Of a stretch of 64,000 nucleotides of DNA, positions 1 to 8,025 are shown piece by piece. Below the pieces are notes generated by a model. The model made no database searches, was not told the DNA's origin, and was given only the letters and a program-made list of their open reading frames with translations. Numbering within the stretch: position 1 is the stretch's first letter; each line of letters begins with the position of its first letter. Source of the DNA: CAVSCR01 sp963726575 (GTDB taxonomy: Bacteria; Actinomycetota; Actinomycetes; JAHEKZ01); contig CAVSCR010000006.1 of NCBI GenBank assembly GCA_963726575.1, forward strand, positions 272,631 through 336,630, read 5' to 3'. Position numbers and translations under genes: made by a program.

Positions 1-30
1 GCCACTCCTGCTGGTGCTGCCCTCGGTCAT
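1..30 (-). CDS. possible start of an unknown gene (cut by window edge)
   Basis: Reading leftwards there is an ATG at 30 followed by ten open codons (MTEGSTSRSG) before the window ends. A GAGG ribosome-binding-like sequence sits about 7 bases upstream, and the 102 bases between it and the DUF3017 stop hold no other convincing reading frame. Ten residues are too few to identify a product. The call is only that the next gene of this strand could begin here. Confidence 0.3.
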   Translation of the reverse strand, partial: MTEGSTSRSG

Positions 31-132
31 GACGTGCCTCGGTTCCGTGCTCGCAGTTGTCTTGGCGTCAAGAGACCGCCGGTCGTTCCGAGGCTATCGA
101 GGGCGCCGACGCGCAACGGCAACCGGGGCCGG

Positions 133-483
133 TCACGCCGCCGGCACGAGGAACGCCACCACGGCCAGCGCCAGCCCGAACAGGGCCATCGTGAGCACGT
201 CGGTCGAGCGACGCCGGATCGCGAGCATCCCGACCACTTCCTCGGGAAGGAACGCCCGCAGGAACGCCGCGAAGACCAGGGCCGCCGCCACGATGACGGA
301 TCCGGCGCGAAAGCCACCGACCGCGATCACGGCCAGACCGCCGGCGACGCACAGCAGCACCAGCCCCAGCGGCCACTGGTCCGCCGCCCGCTGCGCCAGG
401 GACTCCTCCGGCGGTTCCGGCTCGTGCTCCAGGTCGGGAACGTCGTCGGGAACGTCGTCGGGGTCGTCGGGCACGGTGGTCAC
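133..483 (-). CDS. DUF3017 small membrane protein
   Basis: A 116-residue protein starting at GTG 483, four bases after the folD stop, so almost certainly co-translated with folD. The first 35 residues are very acidic (repeats of DDVPD and EPEPPEES) and cytoplasmic in character. Three hydrophobic stretches follow, at about 38-52, 60-75 and 97-116, with a basic IRRRSTD loop before the last. DUF3017 proteins of this size and layout sit next to folD in many actinobacteria. Their function is unknown; nothing in the sequence suggests an enzyme. Confidence 0.85.
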   Translation of the reverse strand: MTTVPDDPDDVPDDVPDLEHEPEPPEESLAQRAADQWPLGLVLLCVAGGLAVIAVGGFRAGSVIVAAALVFAAFLRAFLPEEVVGMLAIRRRSTDVLTMALFGLALAVVAFLVPAA

Positions 484-487
484 CGGG

Positions 488-1342
488 TCAGCCGGCTGCC
501 ACCCGCTCGGCCCGCTCGACCACGTTCGCCAACAGCATCGCGCGGGTCATCGGCCCCACGCCGCCCGGCATCGGGGCTACGAAGCCCGCCACATCCATGA
601 CGTCGGGGGCGACGTCGCCGACCAGCCCTGCGTCGGTTCGCGTGATGCCGACGTCGAGGACGGCGGCACCGGGCCGCACCACGTCGGCCGTGACGATCCC
701 CGGCACACCGGCAGCGGCGACGATCACGTCGGCTCGGCGTAGGTGGATGTCGACGTCGCGCGTTCCGGTGTGGCACAAGGTCACCGTCGCGTTCTCCGAC
801 TTGCGGGTCAGCAGCAGGCCCAGGGGACGGCCGACCGTCACACCTCGTCCGACCACCACGACCTCGGCGCCGTTCAGGGCGACGTCGTAGCGACGCAAGA
901 GCTCGACGATGCCGCGAGGAGTGCACGGCAACGGTGCCGCTTCGCCGAGCACCAGGCGACCGAGGTTCATCGGGTGCAGGCCGTCGGCGTCCTTGTGCGG
1001 GTCCATCACCTCGAGCACGGCGTTGGCGTCGAGGCCCTTCGGCAGCGGGAGCTGGACGATGTAGCCGGTGACGGTCGGGTCCTCGTTGAGCTGGCGGACC
1101 TTGTCCTCGACCTGCTGCTGGGTCGAGTCGGCCCGAAGATCCACCCGGATGCTGGTGATGCCGACTTCGGCACAGTCGCGGTGCTTGCCGCCCACGTACG
1201 CGTGGCTGCCCGGGTCGTCGCCCACGAGGACAGTGGCCAGACCCGGGGCGTGCCCGGCAGCGGCCAGCTTGGCCACCCGTTGCGTCAGGTCGGCCTTGAT
1301 CGATGCCGCAGTGGCCAAGCCGTCGAGGATGGTTGCGCTCAC
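488..1342 (-). CDS. folD: bifunctional methylenetetrahydrofolate dehydrogenase / methenyltetrahydrofolate cyclohydrolase FolD
   Basis: Cytosolic NADP-dependent enzyme that interconverts 5,10-methylene- and 10-formyl-tetrahydrofolate. It supplies the formyl donor used by PurN and PurH, encoded just upstream on the same strand. The protein is 284 residues, normal for the family. The substrate-site YVGGKHRDC segment with its catalytic lysine lies near residue 50, followed by the conserved VQLPLPKGLD motif near 100 and the Rossmann-like VVGRGVTVGRPLG motif near 165; PMPGGVGPMTRAML is at the C-terminus. I start at GTG 1342 because the homologous sequence (SATILDGLATAA) begins directly after it; the frame is open further upstream but that part is unlike FolD. 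Confidence 0.97.
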   Translation of the reverse strand: MSATILDGLATAASIKADLTQRVAKLAAAGHAPGLATVLVGDDPGSHAYVGGKHRDCAEVGITSIRVDLRADSTQQQVEDKVRQLNEDPTVTGYIVQLPLPKGLDANAVLEVMDPHKDADGLHPMNLGRLVLGEAAPLPCTPRGIVELLRRYDVALNGAEVVVVGRGVTVGRPLGLLLTRKSENATVTLCHTGTRDVDIHLRRADVIVAAAGVPGIVTADVVRPGAAVLDVGITRTDAGLVGDVAPDVMDVAGFVAPMPGGVGPMTRAMLLANVVERAERVAAG

Positions 1343-1389
1343 GGCCAGAAGTCTGTCAGAACCACCCGTCGGCGCCCTGGCAGGGCCGG

Positions 1390-1902
1390 TCAACGATCGT
1401 GTGCGCGCGCCATCGCGTCGATGCACACGGTGATCGCGAGGATCAGGGCCGGGTCCTGATCGGCGTTCATCTCCACGCCGTAGGTCTCCCGAACCCGGAA
1501 CCACTTCTTGGACACCTCGGCCACCTTGTCGCCGTCACGTTCGATCTCGTACTCGTGGTCGACGAAGTTGCCCTTGGCCAAGAAGTCGTCTCCCTCGTCG
1601 AAGTCCACGAGGTAGCGGTCGCGAACACCGACGAGGCGCTTGTGAACCTTCGCCTCGCGACCGCCGAGGGAGATGGTCATCGTGTCGCGGATCGCCAGCT
1701 TCTTCTCCTGGATGCACGCCACTTCGTTGCCGGCCGGGTCCTCGAGCACGAACGTGTCGCGCAGTCGCAGCGCCTTGCCGTTGACCTTGAACACCCGCTC
1801 GCCGCCCTCGTCCTCGACCCAGTAGTCGTCACCGATGGCGAACATCTTCTCGCGCATCTGGAAGCGCCGAACGTCGCCGGAGCGATGGCCGAACAAGCCC
1901 AC
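1390..1902 (-). CDS. LURP-one-related (DUF567, tubby-like fold) protein
   Basis: A 170-residue protein of the LURP-one-related family, related in fold to tubby and scramblase proteins. It reads as a series of beta hairpins with the typical motifs FAIGDDYWVED, GKALRLRDTFVLED, DTMTISLGG and a C-terminal YGVEMNADQDPALILAITVCIDAM helix pattern. No signal peptide is present, so it should be cytosolic or membrane-peripheral. The start is GTG 1902 with a GAGGGA ribosome site. It lies 10 bases after purH and before folD, so it belongs to the purine/folate operon by position, but no role in that pathway is established. Family assignment is solid; function is not known. Confidence 0.85.
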   Translation of the reverse strand: MGLFGHRSGDVRRFQMREKMFAIGDDYWVEDEGGERVFKVNGKALRLRDTFVLEDPAGNEVACIQEKKLAIRDTMTISLGGREAKVHKRLVGVRDRYLVDFDEGDDFLAKGNFVDHEYEIERDGDKVAEVSKKWFRVRETYGVEMNADQDPALILAITVCIDAMARAHDR

Positions 1903-1912
1903 GAGAGCTCCC

Positions 1913-3490
1913 TCAGTGGAAGAAGTGCCGGGTACCGGTCAGGTACATGGTGGCGCCGGCCGCTGCCACGGCCGCGACGATCTCTTCGTCCCGCACTGAC
2001 CCGCCAGGTTGCACGATCGCGCGCACTCCGGCGGCCAGCAGGACGTCGACACCGTCGGGGAACGGGAAGAACGCGTCCGACGCGGCCACAGCCCCGCGAG
2101 CCCGGTCCTCCCCTGCCCGACTCACGGCGAGCTGAGCTGCGTCGACCCGGTTCACCTGACCCATCCCGATCCCGACCGTGGCTCCGTCGCTCGCCAGCAC
2201 GATCGCGTTCGACTTGGGGGCGCGCACCGCCCGCCAGGCGAACGCCAGGTCGCGCATGGTCGCCGCGTCGACGGCCTCGCCGCAAGCCTGGGTCCACGCC
2301 GCGGGGTCGTCACCGGCAGCGGCGACGTCGTCACGCGACTGGAGGAGCAGACCCCCGCTGATCGGCCGCATCTCGACCGAGCCGGACGACCGTGGCGCGG
2401 CACATCGCAGCAGGCGCACACCCTTCTTCTGGCTGAGCAGCGCAATCGCATCCTCGTCGAAGTCGGGCGCAACAACCACCTCGGTGAACACGTCGGACAT
2501 CACCGACGCCATCGCGAGGGTCACCGGACGGTTGGCGGCCACCACGCCACCGAAGGCAGAGACCGAGTCACAGTCGAACGCGCGCTGGTACGCGTCGGCC
2601 ATGGCGTCGTCGGCGTCGGGCACCGCGATCGCGATGCCGCACGGGTTCGCATGCTTGATGATCGCGACCGCGGGTTCGGTGAAGTCGAAGGCCGCCCGCC
2701 TCGCCGCCTCGGCATCGACGTAGTTGTTGTACGACATCTCCTTGCCGTGCAGCTGCTGGGCCTCGGCAAGACCGGGCTCACCAAATCCCTGTACGTACAG
2801 CGCGGCGCGCTGGTGCGGGTTCTCCCCGTACCGCAGCACCGCCGAGCGGTCCCAGGTGGCGCCGAGCCAGCTCGGGAACCCCAGCCCGTCGTCGTCCGGG
2901 GACACGATGCTGCCCATCCACGACGCCACGTGCACGTCGTACGTGGCGGTGTGCACGAACGCCTCGGCTGACAGCCGGGCGCGTTGCTCGAGGGTGAAGC
3001 CGCCGGTGTCGACAGCGGCCAGCACGTCGGCGTAACGAGAGGGAGACACCACAACGGCGACGCTCGGGTAGTTCTTGGCCGCTGCTCTGACCATGGACGG
3101 GCCGCCGATGTCGATCTGCTCGACGCATTCGTCGACGCTCGCCCCCGACATCACCGTCTGCGTGAACGGATACAGATTCACCACGACCAGGTCGAACGGC
3201 TCGATGCCGAGCGTCGCCAGCTGATCGGCGTGCTCAGGCTTGCGAAGGTCCGCCAGGATCCCGGCGTGCACTCTCGGATGCAGCGTCTTCACCCGCCCGT
3301 CGAGCGTCTCCGGGAATCCGGTCAGGTCCTCGACCTTGGTCACCTCGACGCCGGTTTGTGCGATACGCGCGGCCGTGGACCCGGTCGAGACGATCTCCAC
3401 ACCCGCGGCCGTCAGTCCTGCAGCCAGCTCGGGCAACCCGGTCTTGTCGAAGACACTGATCAGGGCACGGCGAATCGGACGCTGAGTCAC
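1913..3490 (-). CDS. purH: bifunctional AICAR formyltransferase / IMP cyclohydrolase PurH
   Basis: Catalyses the last two steps of de novo IMP synthesis in the cytosol: formylation of AICAR with 10-formyl-THF, then ring closure. The 525-residue protein has an N-terminal methylglyoxal-synthase-like cyclohydrolase domain (ISVFDKTGL near residue 12, GRVKTLHPRVHAGIL near 65) and a C-terminal AICARFT domain (RYGENPHQRAALY near 225, KHANPCGIA near 260) ending in the usual TGTRHFFH. The start is GTG 3490, which shares bases with the purN stop (GTGA overlap), indicating translational coupling. The frame is open for 11 more codons upstream but that sequence is inside purN. Confidence 0.97.
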   Translation of the reverse strand: MTQRPIRRALISVFDKTGLPELAAGLTAAGVEIVSTGSTAARIAQTGVEVTKVEDLTGFPETLDGRVKTLHPRVHAGILADLRKPEHADQLATLGIEPFDLVVVNLYPFTQTVMSGASVDECVEQIDIGGPSMVRAAAKNYPSVAVVVSPSRYADVLAAVDTGGFTLEQRARLSAEAFVHTATYDVHVASWMGSIVSPDDDGLGFPSWLGATWDRSAVLRYGENPHQRAALYVQGFGEPGLAEAQQLHGKEMSYNNYVDAEAARRAAFDFTEPAVAIIKHANPCGIAIAVPDADDAMADAYQRAFDCDSVSAFGGVVAANRPVTLAMASVMSDVFTEVVVAPDFDEDAIALLSQKKGVRLLRCAAPRSSGSVEMRPISGGLLLQSRDDVAAAGDDPAAWTQACGEAVDAATMRDLAFAWRAVRAPKSNAIVLASDGATVGIGMGQVNRVDAAQLAVSRAGEDRARGAVAASDAFFPFPDGVDVLLAAGVRAIVQPGGSVRDEEIVAAVAAAGATMYLTGTRHFFH

Positions 3491-4095
3491 GGGATGGTGA
3501 CCTTTCTTCCGGTGACCGTCCAACCCTCTCGGGCCAGTCGGGCGATCGAGTCGACCAACAGTTGACGTTCCTGCACCTTGATGCGCTCGTGCAGGCTCGT
3601 TTCGTCGTCACCGTCGAGCACCGGGACCGCCGCCTGGGCGACGATCGGTCCGGTGTCGACTCCGTCGTCTAGCAGGAACAGCGTGCACCCGGTCACCTTG
3701 ACGCCGTAGGCCAGGGCGTCGCGCGGACCGTGCTGGCCCGGAAACGCCGGGAGCAGCGCCGGGTGGGTGTTCAGGAATCGCCCGGCGAACCGCTCCAGGA
3801 ATGCCGGCCCGGCCAGCTTCATGAAGCCGGCACTGACCACCAGGTCCGGGTGGAACGCCGCCACCGCGTCGGCCATTGCGGCGTCCCACTGCTCCCGGCT
3901 CGCGAAGTCGTCCACCGAGAGCACGAAGGTGGGGACCCCCGCGGTCTGCGCCCGGTCGAGCGCGGCGATCGAGGAGCGGTCCGCGCCGACGCCGACGACC
4001 TCGGCCGGGTAGCTCGGGTCGCGCGCGGCGTCGATCAGGGCCTGCAGGTTCGTGCCAGCACCGGAGACCAGCACCACCAACCGCGAGCGCGCCAC
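3487..4095 (-). CDS. purN: phosphoribosylglycinamide formyltransferase PurN
   Basis: Transfers the formyl group of 10-formyl-THF to GAR, the third step of purine synthesis. The protein has 202 residues, normal length. The phosphate-binding VSGAGTNLQALID lies at 10-22, and the catalytic Asn-x-His of the LNTHPALLP loop and the Asp of DDGVDTGPIV are all present. GTG 4095 begins the recognisable protein directly; no strong ribosome site is visible. It is the first gene of purN-purH-LURP-folD-DUF3017, all on the minus strand with very short gaps. Confidence 0.96.
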   Translation of the reverse strand: MARSRLVVLVSGAGTNLQALIDAARDPSYPAEVVGVGADRSSIAALDRAQTAGVPTFVLSVDDFASREQWDAAMADAVAAFHPDLVVSAGFMKLAGPAFLERFAGRFLNTHPALLPAFPGQHGPRDALAYGVKVTGCTLFLLDDGVDTGPIVAQAAVPVLDGDDETSLHERIKVQERQLLVDSIARLAREGWTVTGRKVTIP

Positions 4096-4133
4096 AGCGC
4101 CGACCCTATGTGCCCGGGCTGCGCCCCCACCCG

Positions 4134-4217
4134 ATCGTGTTGATCTAGGAATCGTGTTGATCTAGGAGAAGATGTCGACTCTTCATTATCAACTTGCACA
4201 GGAAGTCCAAGATCAAC
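4134..4217. repeat. 17-bp tandem repeat with an adjoining inverted repeat
   Basis: The 17-mer ATCGTGTTGATCTAGGA occurs twice head to tail at 4134-4150 and 4151-4167. Its core GTTGATCT (4156-4163) has the complement AGATCAAC at 4210-4217. The region is AT-richer than its surroundings and lies between the purN start and the DUF1015 stop. It may be a dispersed palindromic element or a remnant of one; it is too open to be a clean terminator. Confidence 0.6.
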
Positions 4218-4250
4218 TGGGGTTGGGGGCCGTGGGTGTTGGGGTCGGAC

Positions 4251-5429
4251 TCAGTCGAAGCGGAGGAGCAGGCCGGCGCGTGGCTTGGGTTCGAAGTAGG
4301 TGCTCTTCGGGGGCATGACCTCGCCGCGCTCGGCCACCTCCACCAGCTGGTCCAGGCTCGGCGCGACCATGCGGAACAGGCCGCCGGCGTCGGCGTCGCA
4401 GCGGGCGACCACGTCGGGCAGGTCGGTGAGCTCCGACACGTACTCCACCCGCGGGTCGCTCGCGGTGACCCCGAGCAGCGGCGTCAGGATCAACCGCTCG
4501 AGCAGTGTCACGTCGAGTCCGGCCGCGCCGACGCGTTCGGCGCCGGTGCGAGGCGTGAGTCGGGACCACTGCCCGTGCAGGTACAGGTCGAAGCGTCCCC
4601 GCTCACGGTTCGGCGGTTGCGGGTCCACCGGTTCGACGGCGCACACCGCCACGAGAGCAGCCAGGGTGCGCTCGGCGTCGATCGGGCCAGCGACCCGGCG
4701 GTGGAAGGCGAGCAGGTGCATCTGGTCCTCGGGGTACAGCACCGACAAGACCGCCGAACCCGGTGGCTCTCCCGCGTCGCGCCACTGTCGCACCGAGGCT
4801 GCCACCCGGTGATGCCCGTCGGCGATGTAGTGACGTACCGAGCCGAGCCGGTCGCTCACCAACGTCACGTCAGACGGCGCGAGGCGCCAGACCGACTGCT
4901 CGACTCCGGTGGCGTCGCGCAGCAGCAGCAGGGGCGGGCCGGCCAGCGTCCGGCTGAGGACGGCGGTGATGTCGGGATCGCTGCGATGCATCAGCGCCAC
5001 GAGCTCCGATCGGGCGGGTACCGCCGCAAAGTGATGCGTCAGCGCTTCGACCCTCGCGTCGTGCACCGCCTCGTGGCCGAGCACCTGCCCGTCGACAAAG
5101 GCCGACAGCGCCACCTCGGCGACGATTCCCACGTGCTCTTCACTGCCGCGGTGGACCCGGTACACGAACATGGACGGCTCGAGCTCGTCGCCGTAAGCAC
5201 CGGCGTCGAGAAGTCGGTGCAACGCCGCGGCGTTCGTCTGACCGATCTCGATCTGCGTCGCTTCGGGTAGGTCTTGCTCAGAGCGCATGACGTGGAGGTA
5301 GCTCCACGGGTTGTCCACCAGGTACTGCGCCCGGGCCCCGACCGGGATCGCATCGTGCATCGGGCACACGACTCGGGCCGCCCATTCCTGCTTGACGACC
5401 CGCGCCGCGAACGGACGGACCGCTGTCAC
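4251..5429 (-). CDS. DUF1015 family protein
   Basis: A 392-residue cytosolic protein of the DUF1015 family, recognised by its hallmark YIADGHHRVAASV motif (201-213), the DNPWSYLHVMR segment near 40 and the C-terminal KSTYFEPKPRAGLLLR ending. The family has no firmly established reaction. The start GTG 5429 overlaps the stop of the upstream dehydrogenase (GTGA), so the two are translationally coupled. The same pairing of a D-3-phosphoglycerate-dehydrogenase-like gene with DUF1015 is seen in other bacteria and archaea, which suggests work on a serine- or hydroxyacid-derived metabolite. That role is inference. Confidence 0.85.
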   Translation of the reverse strand: MTAVRPFAARVVKQEWAARVVCPMHDAIPVGARAQYLVDNPWSYLHVMRSEQDLPEATQIEIGQTNAAALHRLLDAGAYGDELEPSMFVYRVHRGSEEHVGIVAEVALSAFVDGQVLGHEAVHDARVEALTHHFAAVPARSELVALMHRSDPDITAVLSRTLAGPPLLLLRDATGVEQSVWRLAPSDVTLVSDRLGSVRHYIADGHHRVAASVRQWRDAGEPPGSAVLSVLYPEDQMHLLAFHRRVAGPIDAERTLAALVAVCAVEPVDPQPPNRERGRFDLYLHGQWSRLTPRTGAERVGAAGLDVTLLERLILTPLLGVTASDPRVEYVSELTDLPDVVARCDADAGGLFRMVAPSLDQLVEVAERGEVMPPKSTYFEPKPRAGLLLRFD

Positions 5430-6406
5430 GAAGCGCCGGCCTGTGGGTTGACCACATTGAGCAACGTCCCTGCCTCATACGCCTCCAGGACCTCGACCAC
5501 GCCCTCGGCCACTGCCTTCTGGGCTTGTTCGGTCGAGGCACCGATGTGGTGAGTTCCCACCACGCGCGGGTGAGCGGCGAGCCGGGAGGTCCACTGCGCC
5601 TGACCGCCGCTCGGCTCGTCCACGTACACGTCGAGCCCTGCCCATAGGCGTCCGGCATCCAGTGCGGCCAGAAGCGCGGCTTCGTCGACGACGTCGCCGC
5701 GTGAGGTGTTGACCAGGGTCGCGCCGTCGGGAAGAGCCGCTATCACCTCTGCGTCGACGACGCCCGCCGTGTCACTGCCCGAAGGAATGTGCAACGTCAG
5801 CACATCCACCTGCGAGGCGAGCTCCGGCAGCGAGCCCAACAGCTTGATTCCGAGGTCCGTGGCGCGGGCCGCCGAGTCCGCGGAGCGCGTGGGACGGTGC
5901 AACGCCCGCAGGTGCATCCCGAACGCCCGTGCCCGCTGGGCCACGGCCAGGCCGATGCTGCCGAGCCCGACGATGCCCAGCGTCGACCCATAAAGGCCGC
6001 GGCCGGCTGAGCTGTAGGTCTTCTTGTCCCAATGGCCCTCGCGCAGGGCGACGACGTTGTCGGGGATGCGTCGGTCGACTGCGAGCATCAGACCCATCGC
6101 CAGCTCGGCCACCGCGAGCGAGTTGCGTCCGGGGACGTTCGCGACGTGGATGCCCTTGGCGCTCGCAGCACCGATGTCGATCGTGTTGGTGCCGGCGCCG
6201 GCGCGCACCACGAGCCGCAGCCGGTCGCCGGCCGCAATCGTCGCCGCAGTGACCTTGGTGCTGCGCACCACCACCACGTCGAACCCCGCTACGAGCTCGG
6301 GCAGGGATTGCGCCGAGGCGTCAGCCTGCACGACGCAGGTGTGGCCGGAGCCTTCCAGCGCGCGGACGGCGTCGGGGTCCAACGAGTCGGCCAGCAGCAC
6401 CCGCAT
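5426..6406 (-). CDS. D-2-hydroxyacid dehydrogenase (phosphoglycerate dehydrogenase-like)
   Basis: An NAD(P)-dependent dehydrogenase of the D-isomer-specific 2-hydroxyacid family, 326 residues. Seen in sequence: the NAD-binding GLGSIG at 147-152, the catalytic Arg in TSRGDVVDE (Arg236), Glu264 in YVDEP and the catalytic His of GTHHIGAST near 287. The VRAGAGTNTID and NVPGRNSLAVAEL substrate-domain motifs are closest to 3-phosphoglycerate dehydrogenase. However, the C-terminal ACT or ASB regulatory domains of full-length SerA are absent, so this is a short form. The start ATG 6406 has a GAGGGG ribosome site; the frame is open upstream but not protein-like. Coupled to the DUF1015 gene. Confidence 0.88.
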   Translation of the reverse strand: MRVLLADSLDPDAVRALEGSGHTCVVQADASAQSLPELVAGFDVVVVRSTKVTAATIAAGDRLRLVVRAGAGTNTIDIGAASAKGIHVANVPGRNSLAVAELAMGLMLAVDRRIPDNVVALREGHWDKKTYSSAGRGLYGSTLGIVGLGSIGLAVAQRARAFGMHLRALHRPTRSADSAARATDLGIKLLGSLPELASQVDVLTLHIPSGSDTAGVVDAEVIAALPDGATLVNTSRGDVVDEAALLAALDAGRLWAGLDVYVDEPSGGQAQWTSRLAAHPRVVGTHHIGASTEQAQKAVAEGVVEVLEAYEAGTLLNVVNPQAGAS

Positions 6407-6523
6407 CAGGTCAGCCCCTCGGTCGTGGTGAGTGCGTCGCACGGAGATCCACCCGCGACGACGCGAGCGCTCCCCCGGGGGCACGCAGAAGTTCCGAGCA
6501 AACCAGCCCGAGCCGCCGTTGAC

Positions 6524-7981
6524 CTAGTGAAGGGGCCAAACGTTGCGCCATGCGAAACGGCGCGGGGCCGGGTGGTCCGGCTCCGGCCCTGGCACTGGCA
6601 CTGGCACCGGCACCGGCACCGATTCGAGACGCACCGGCTCGTCGGGCTCGGCGCCGCGGGTTCCCCAGCCACGCCGGTGAGCCTCCCAGGCGGTGACCAC
6701 GGCCACCAGCCCCACCTCGAGAGCAGCCACCAGACCCACCCGTCCGGCGGCCGGCCCGATCACGGTGAGCCGCTGCACACCCATCCCGCCGGCCGACAGC
6801 CAGGCCAAGGTGCCCAGCCAGAACCCCGCCACCAGGCCGGACAGAGCCGCAGGTCCGGCCACCTGGTGCGTGGCCGCGTCGACGCGCCGGGCGACCACGA
6901 GGCCCGCCAGCACACCGGCCGCCACCGGCAGGAGCAGAACCAGCCAGCCGACGGGTGGCACGACGCCCTCGGGCGGTAGGGCTGCCACGGGTGGGAAGGC
7001 AGGCAGCGGCCCGTACTCGACCAGCCGGGGAGACACCTCCGTGGCGGCACCCACTGCGAACCCCGGCCCGACGAGGACCGCCACAACCCAGGCGACCAGG
7101 TTGGGCACGAAGGCCATTCCGAGCAGTGCCACCAGGACCCCACCCAGCACGCCCGCATGCAACCGCTGGCTGATCGCCGCCGACTCCGGAAGGGCCGCGG
7201 CCAAGCAGACGGCCGCGATCACCGCCGCGGTCGCCACCACGAAGAGCGCCGCTGCCGTGCCGGCGGCCAGCCCGGCGCGCAGCCTGTCGGGCACGAGACT
7301 GCGCACCTGTTCGGTGAGCTGGCCCGCGCGCACCACACCGATCGCCGCACCCAGCGACGAAAGGCCCGCGGCCCACAGCAGCGTGCTGGCCGGCGCCGCG
7401 TGTGCGACGTCTCCCGCCGCCGAGATCGCGACGACCGTGGTCACGATTGTGTAGCCAAGTGCGAACAGGCCGACGACCCGCGCTGCCGCGCCGACATCCG
7501 GCGGCGGCTGCGTTCGCGAGAGGTGGCGACCCCCCGCCCACGACAGGCCGAGCGGGAGCAGGAGCAGGCCCAGCGGCGTCAGCGCAACGGGCACGGCGTA
7601 GACGGTCATGCCGGCATGGTTGCTCCACGCCCAGAACGCAACGGCCAGCCGTAACGGATCAGTGGGCGACGACGATCCGTGGGCCGACAGCACCCAGGCG
7701 GCCAGCGTCACCACGGCCCAGAGCGCCAGGCCGACACCGGCGATGAAGCCGCCCGCGGTGACCGAGCGGATCACGATCAGCCAGGTCGGGTCCGGGGTCC
7801 AAGGTGAGGAAGGTGGCGTCGACCGCGTCGACTTGCCGCGCCGCGGTGACCGATCGCCGGCATGACGTCGCGTCCGCGTCGAGCCGCCGGCCCGCGGCTT
7901 CTTCCCACGATCGCCGCGCGTCGGCCCGGTAGGGGCCGTCGTTCGGGCGCGGGTCCGCGAGGTCGACGTCATCCTCGCCAT
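6524..7981 (-). CDS. perM: PerM-like multi-pass membrane protein (DUF6350)
   Basis: An integral membrane protein, about 485 residues, matching the DUF6350/PerM family by its many hydrophobic helices and its place between sucCD and purN. PerM of M. tuberculosis (Rv0955) has the same neighbours and helps maintain cell division under stress. Here about ten hydrophobic segments run from roughly residue 75 to 440. The first 70 residues are unusual: a Ser/Thr/Arg-rich basic tail. The C-terminus carries a VPVPVPVP run. The start is uncertain: ATG 7981, ATG 7972 nine bases inside, or a GTG at 7774 that would remove the basic tail. No start has a strong ribosome site. Confidence 0.75.
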   Translation of the reverse strand: MARMTSTSRTRARTTAPTGPTRGDRGKKPRAGGSTRTRRHAGDRSPRRGKSTRSTPPSSPWTPDPTWLIVIRSVTAGGFIAGVGLALWAVVTLAAWVLSAHGSSSPTDPLRLAVAFWAWSNHAGMTVYAVPVALTPLGLLLLPLGLSWAGGRHLSRTQPPPDVGAAARVVGLFALGYTIVTTVVAISAAGDVAHAAPASTLLWAAGLSSLGAAIGVVRAGQLTEQVRSLVPDRLRAGLAAGTAAALFVVATAAVIAAVCLAAALPESAAISQRLHAGVLGGVLVALLGMAFVPNLVAWVVAVLVGPGFAVGAATEVSPRLVEYGPLPAFPPVAALPPEGVVPPVGWLVLLLPVAAGVLAGLVVARRVDAATHQVAGPAALSGLVAGFWLGTLAWLSAGGMGVQRLTVIGPAAGRVGLVAALEVGLVAVVTAWEAHRRGWGTRGAEPDEPVRLESVPVPVPVPVPGPEPDHPAPRRFAWRNVWPLH

Positions 7982-8025
7982 GCTCGCAAGCCAGGTGGAC
8001 GCAGCGGGTGTGCCGCGCCGAGCGA

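Noticed and set aside
6470..6485. CCCCCGGGGG palindrome as a terminator of the PerM-side or dehydrogenase transcript
   Set aside because: Only five base pairs with no loop and no U-tract; it lies upstream of the dehydrogenase start and after no gene end on its strand.
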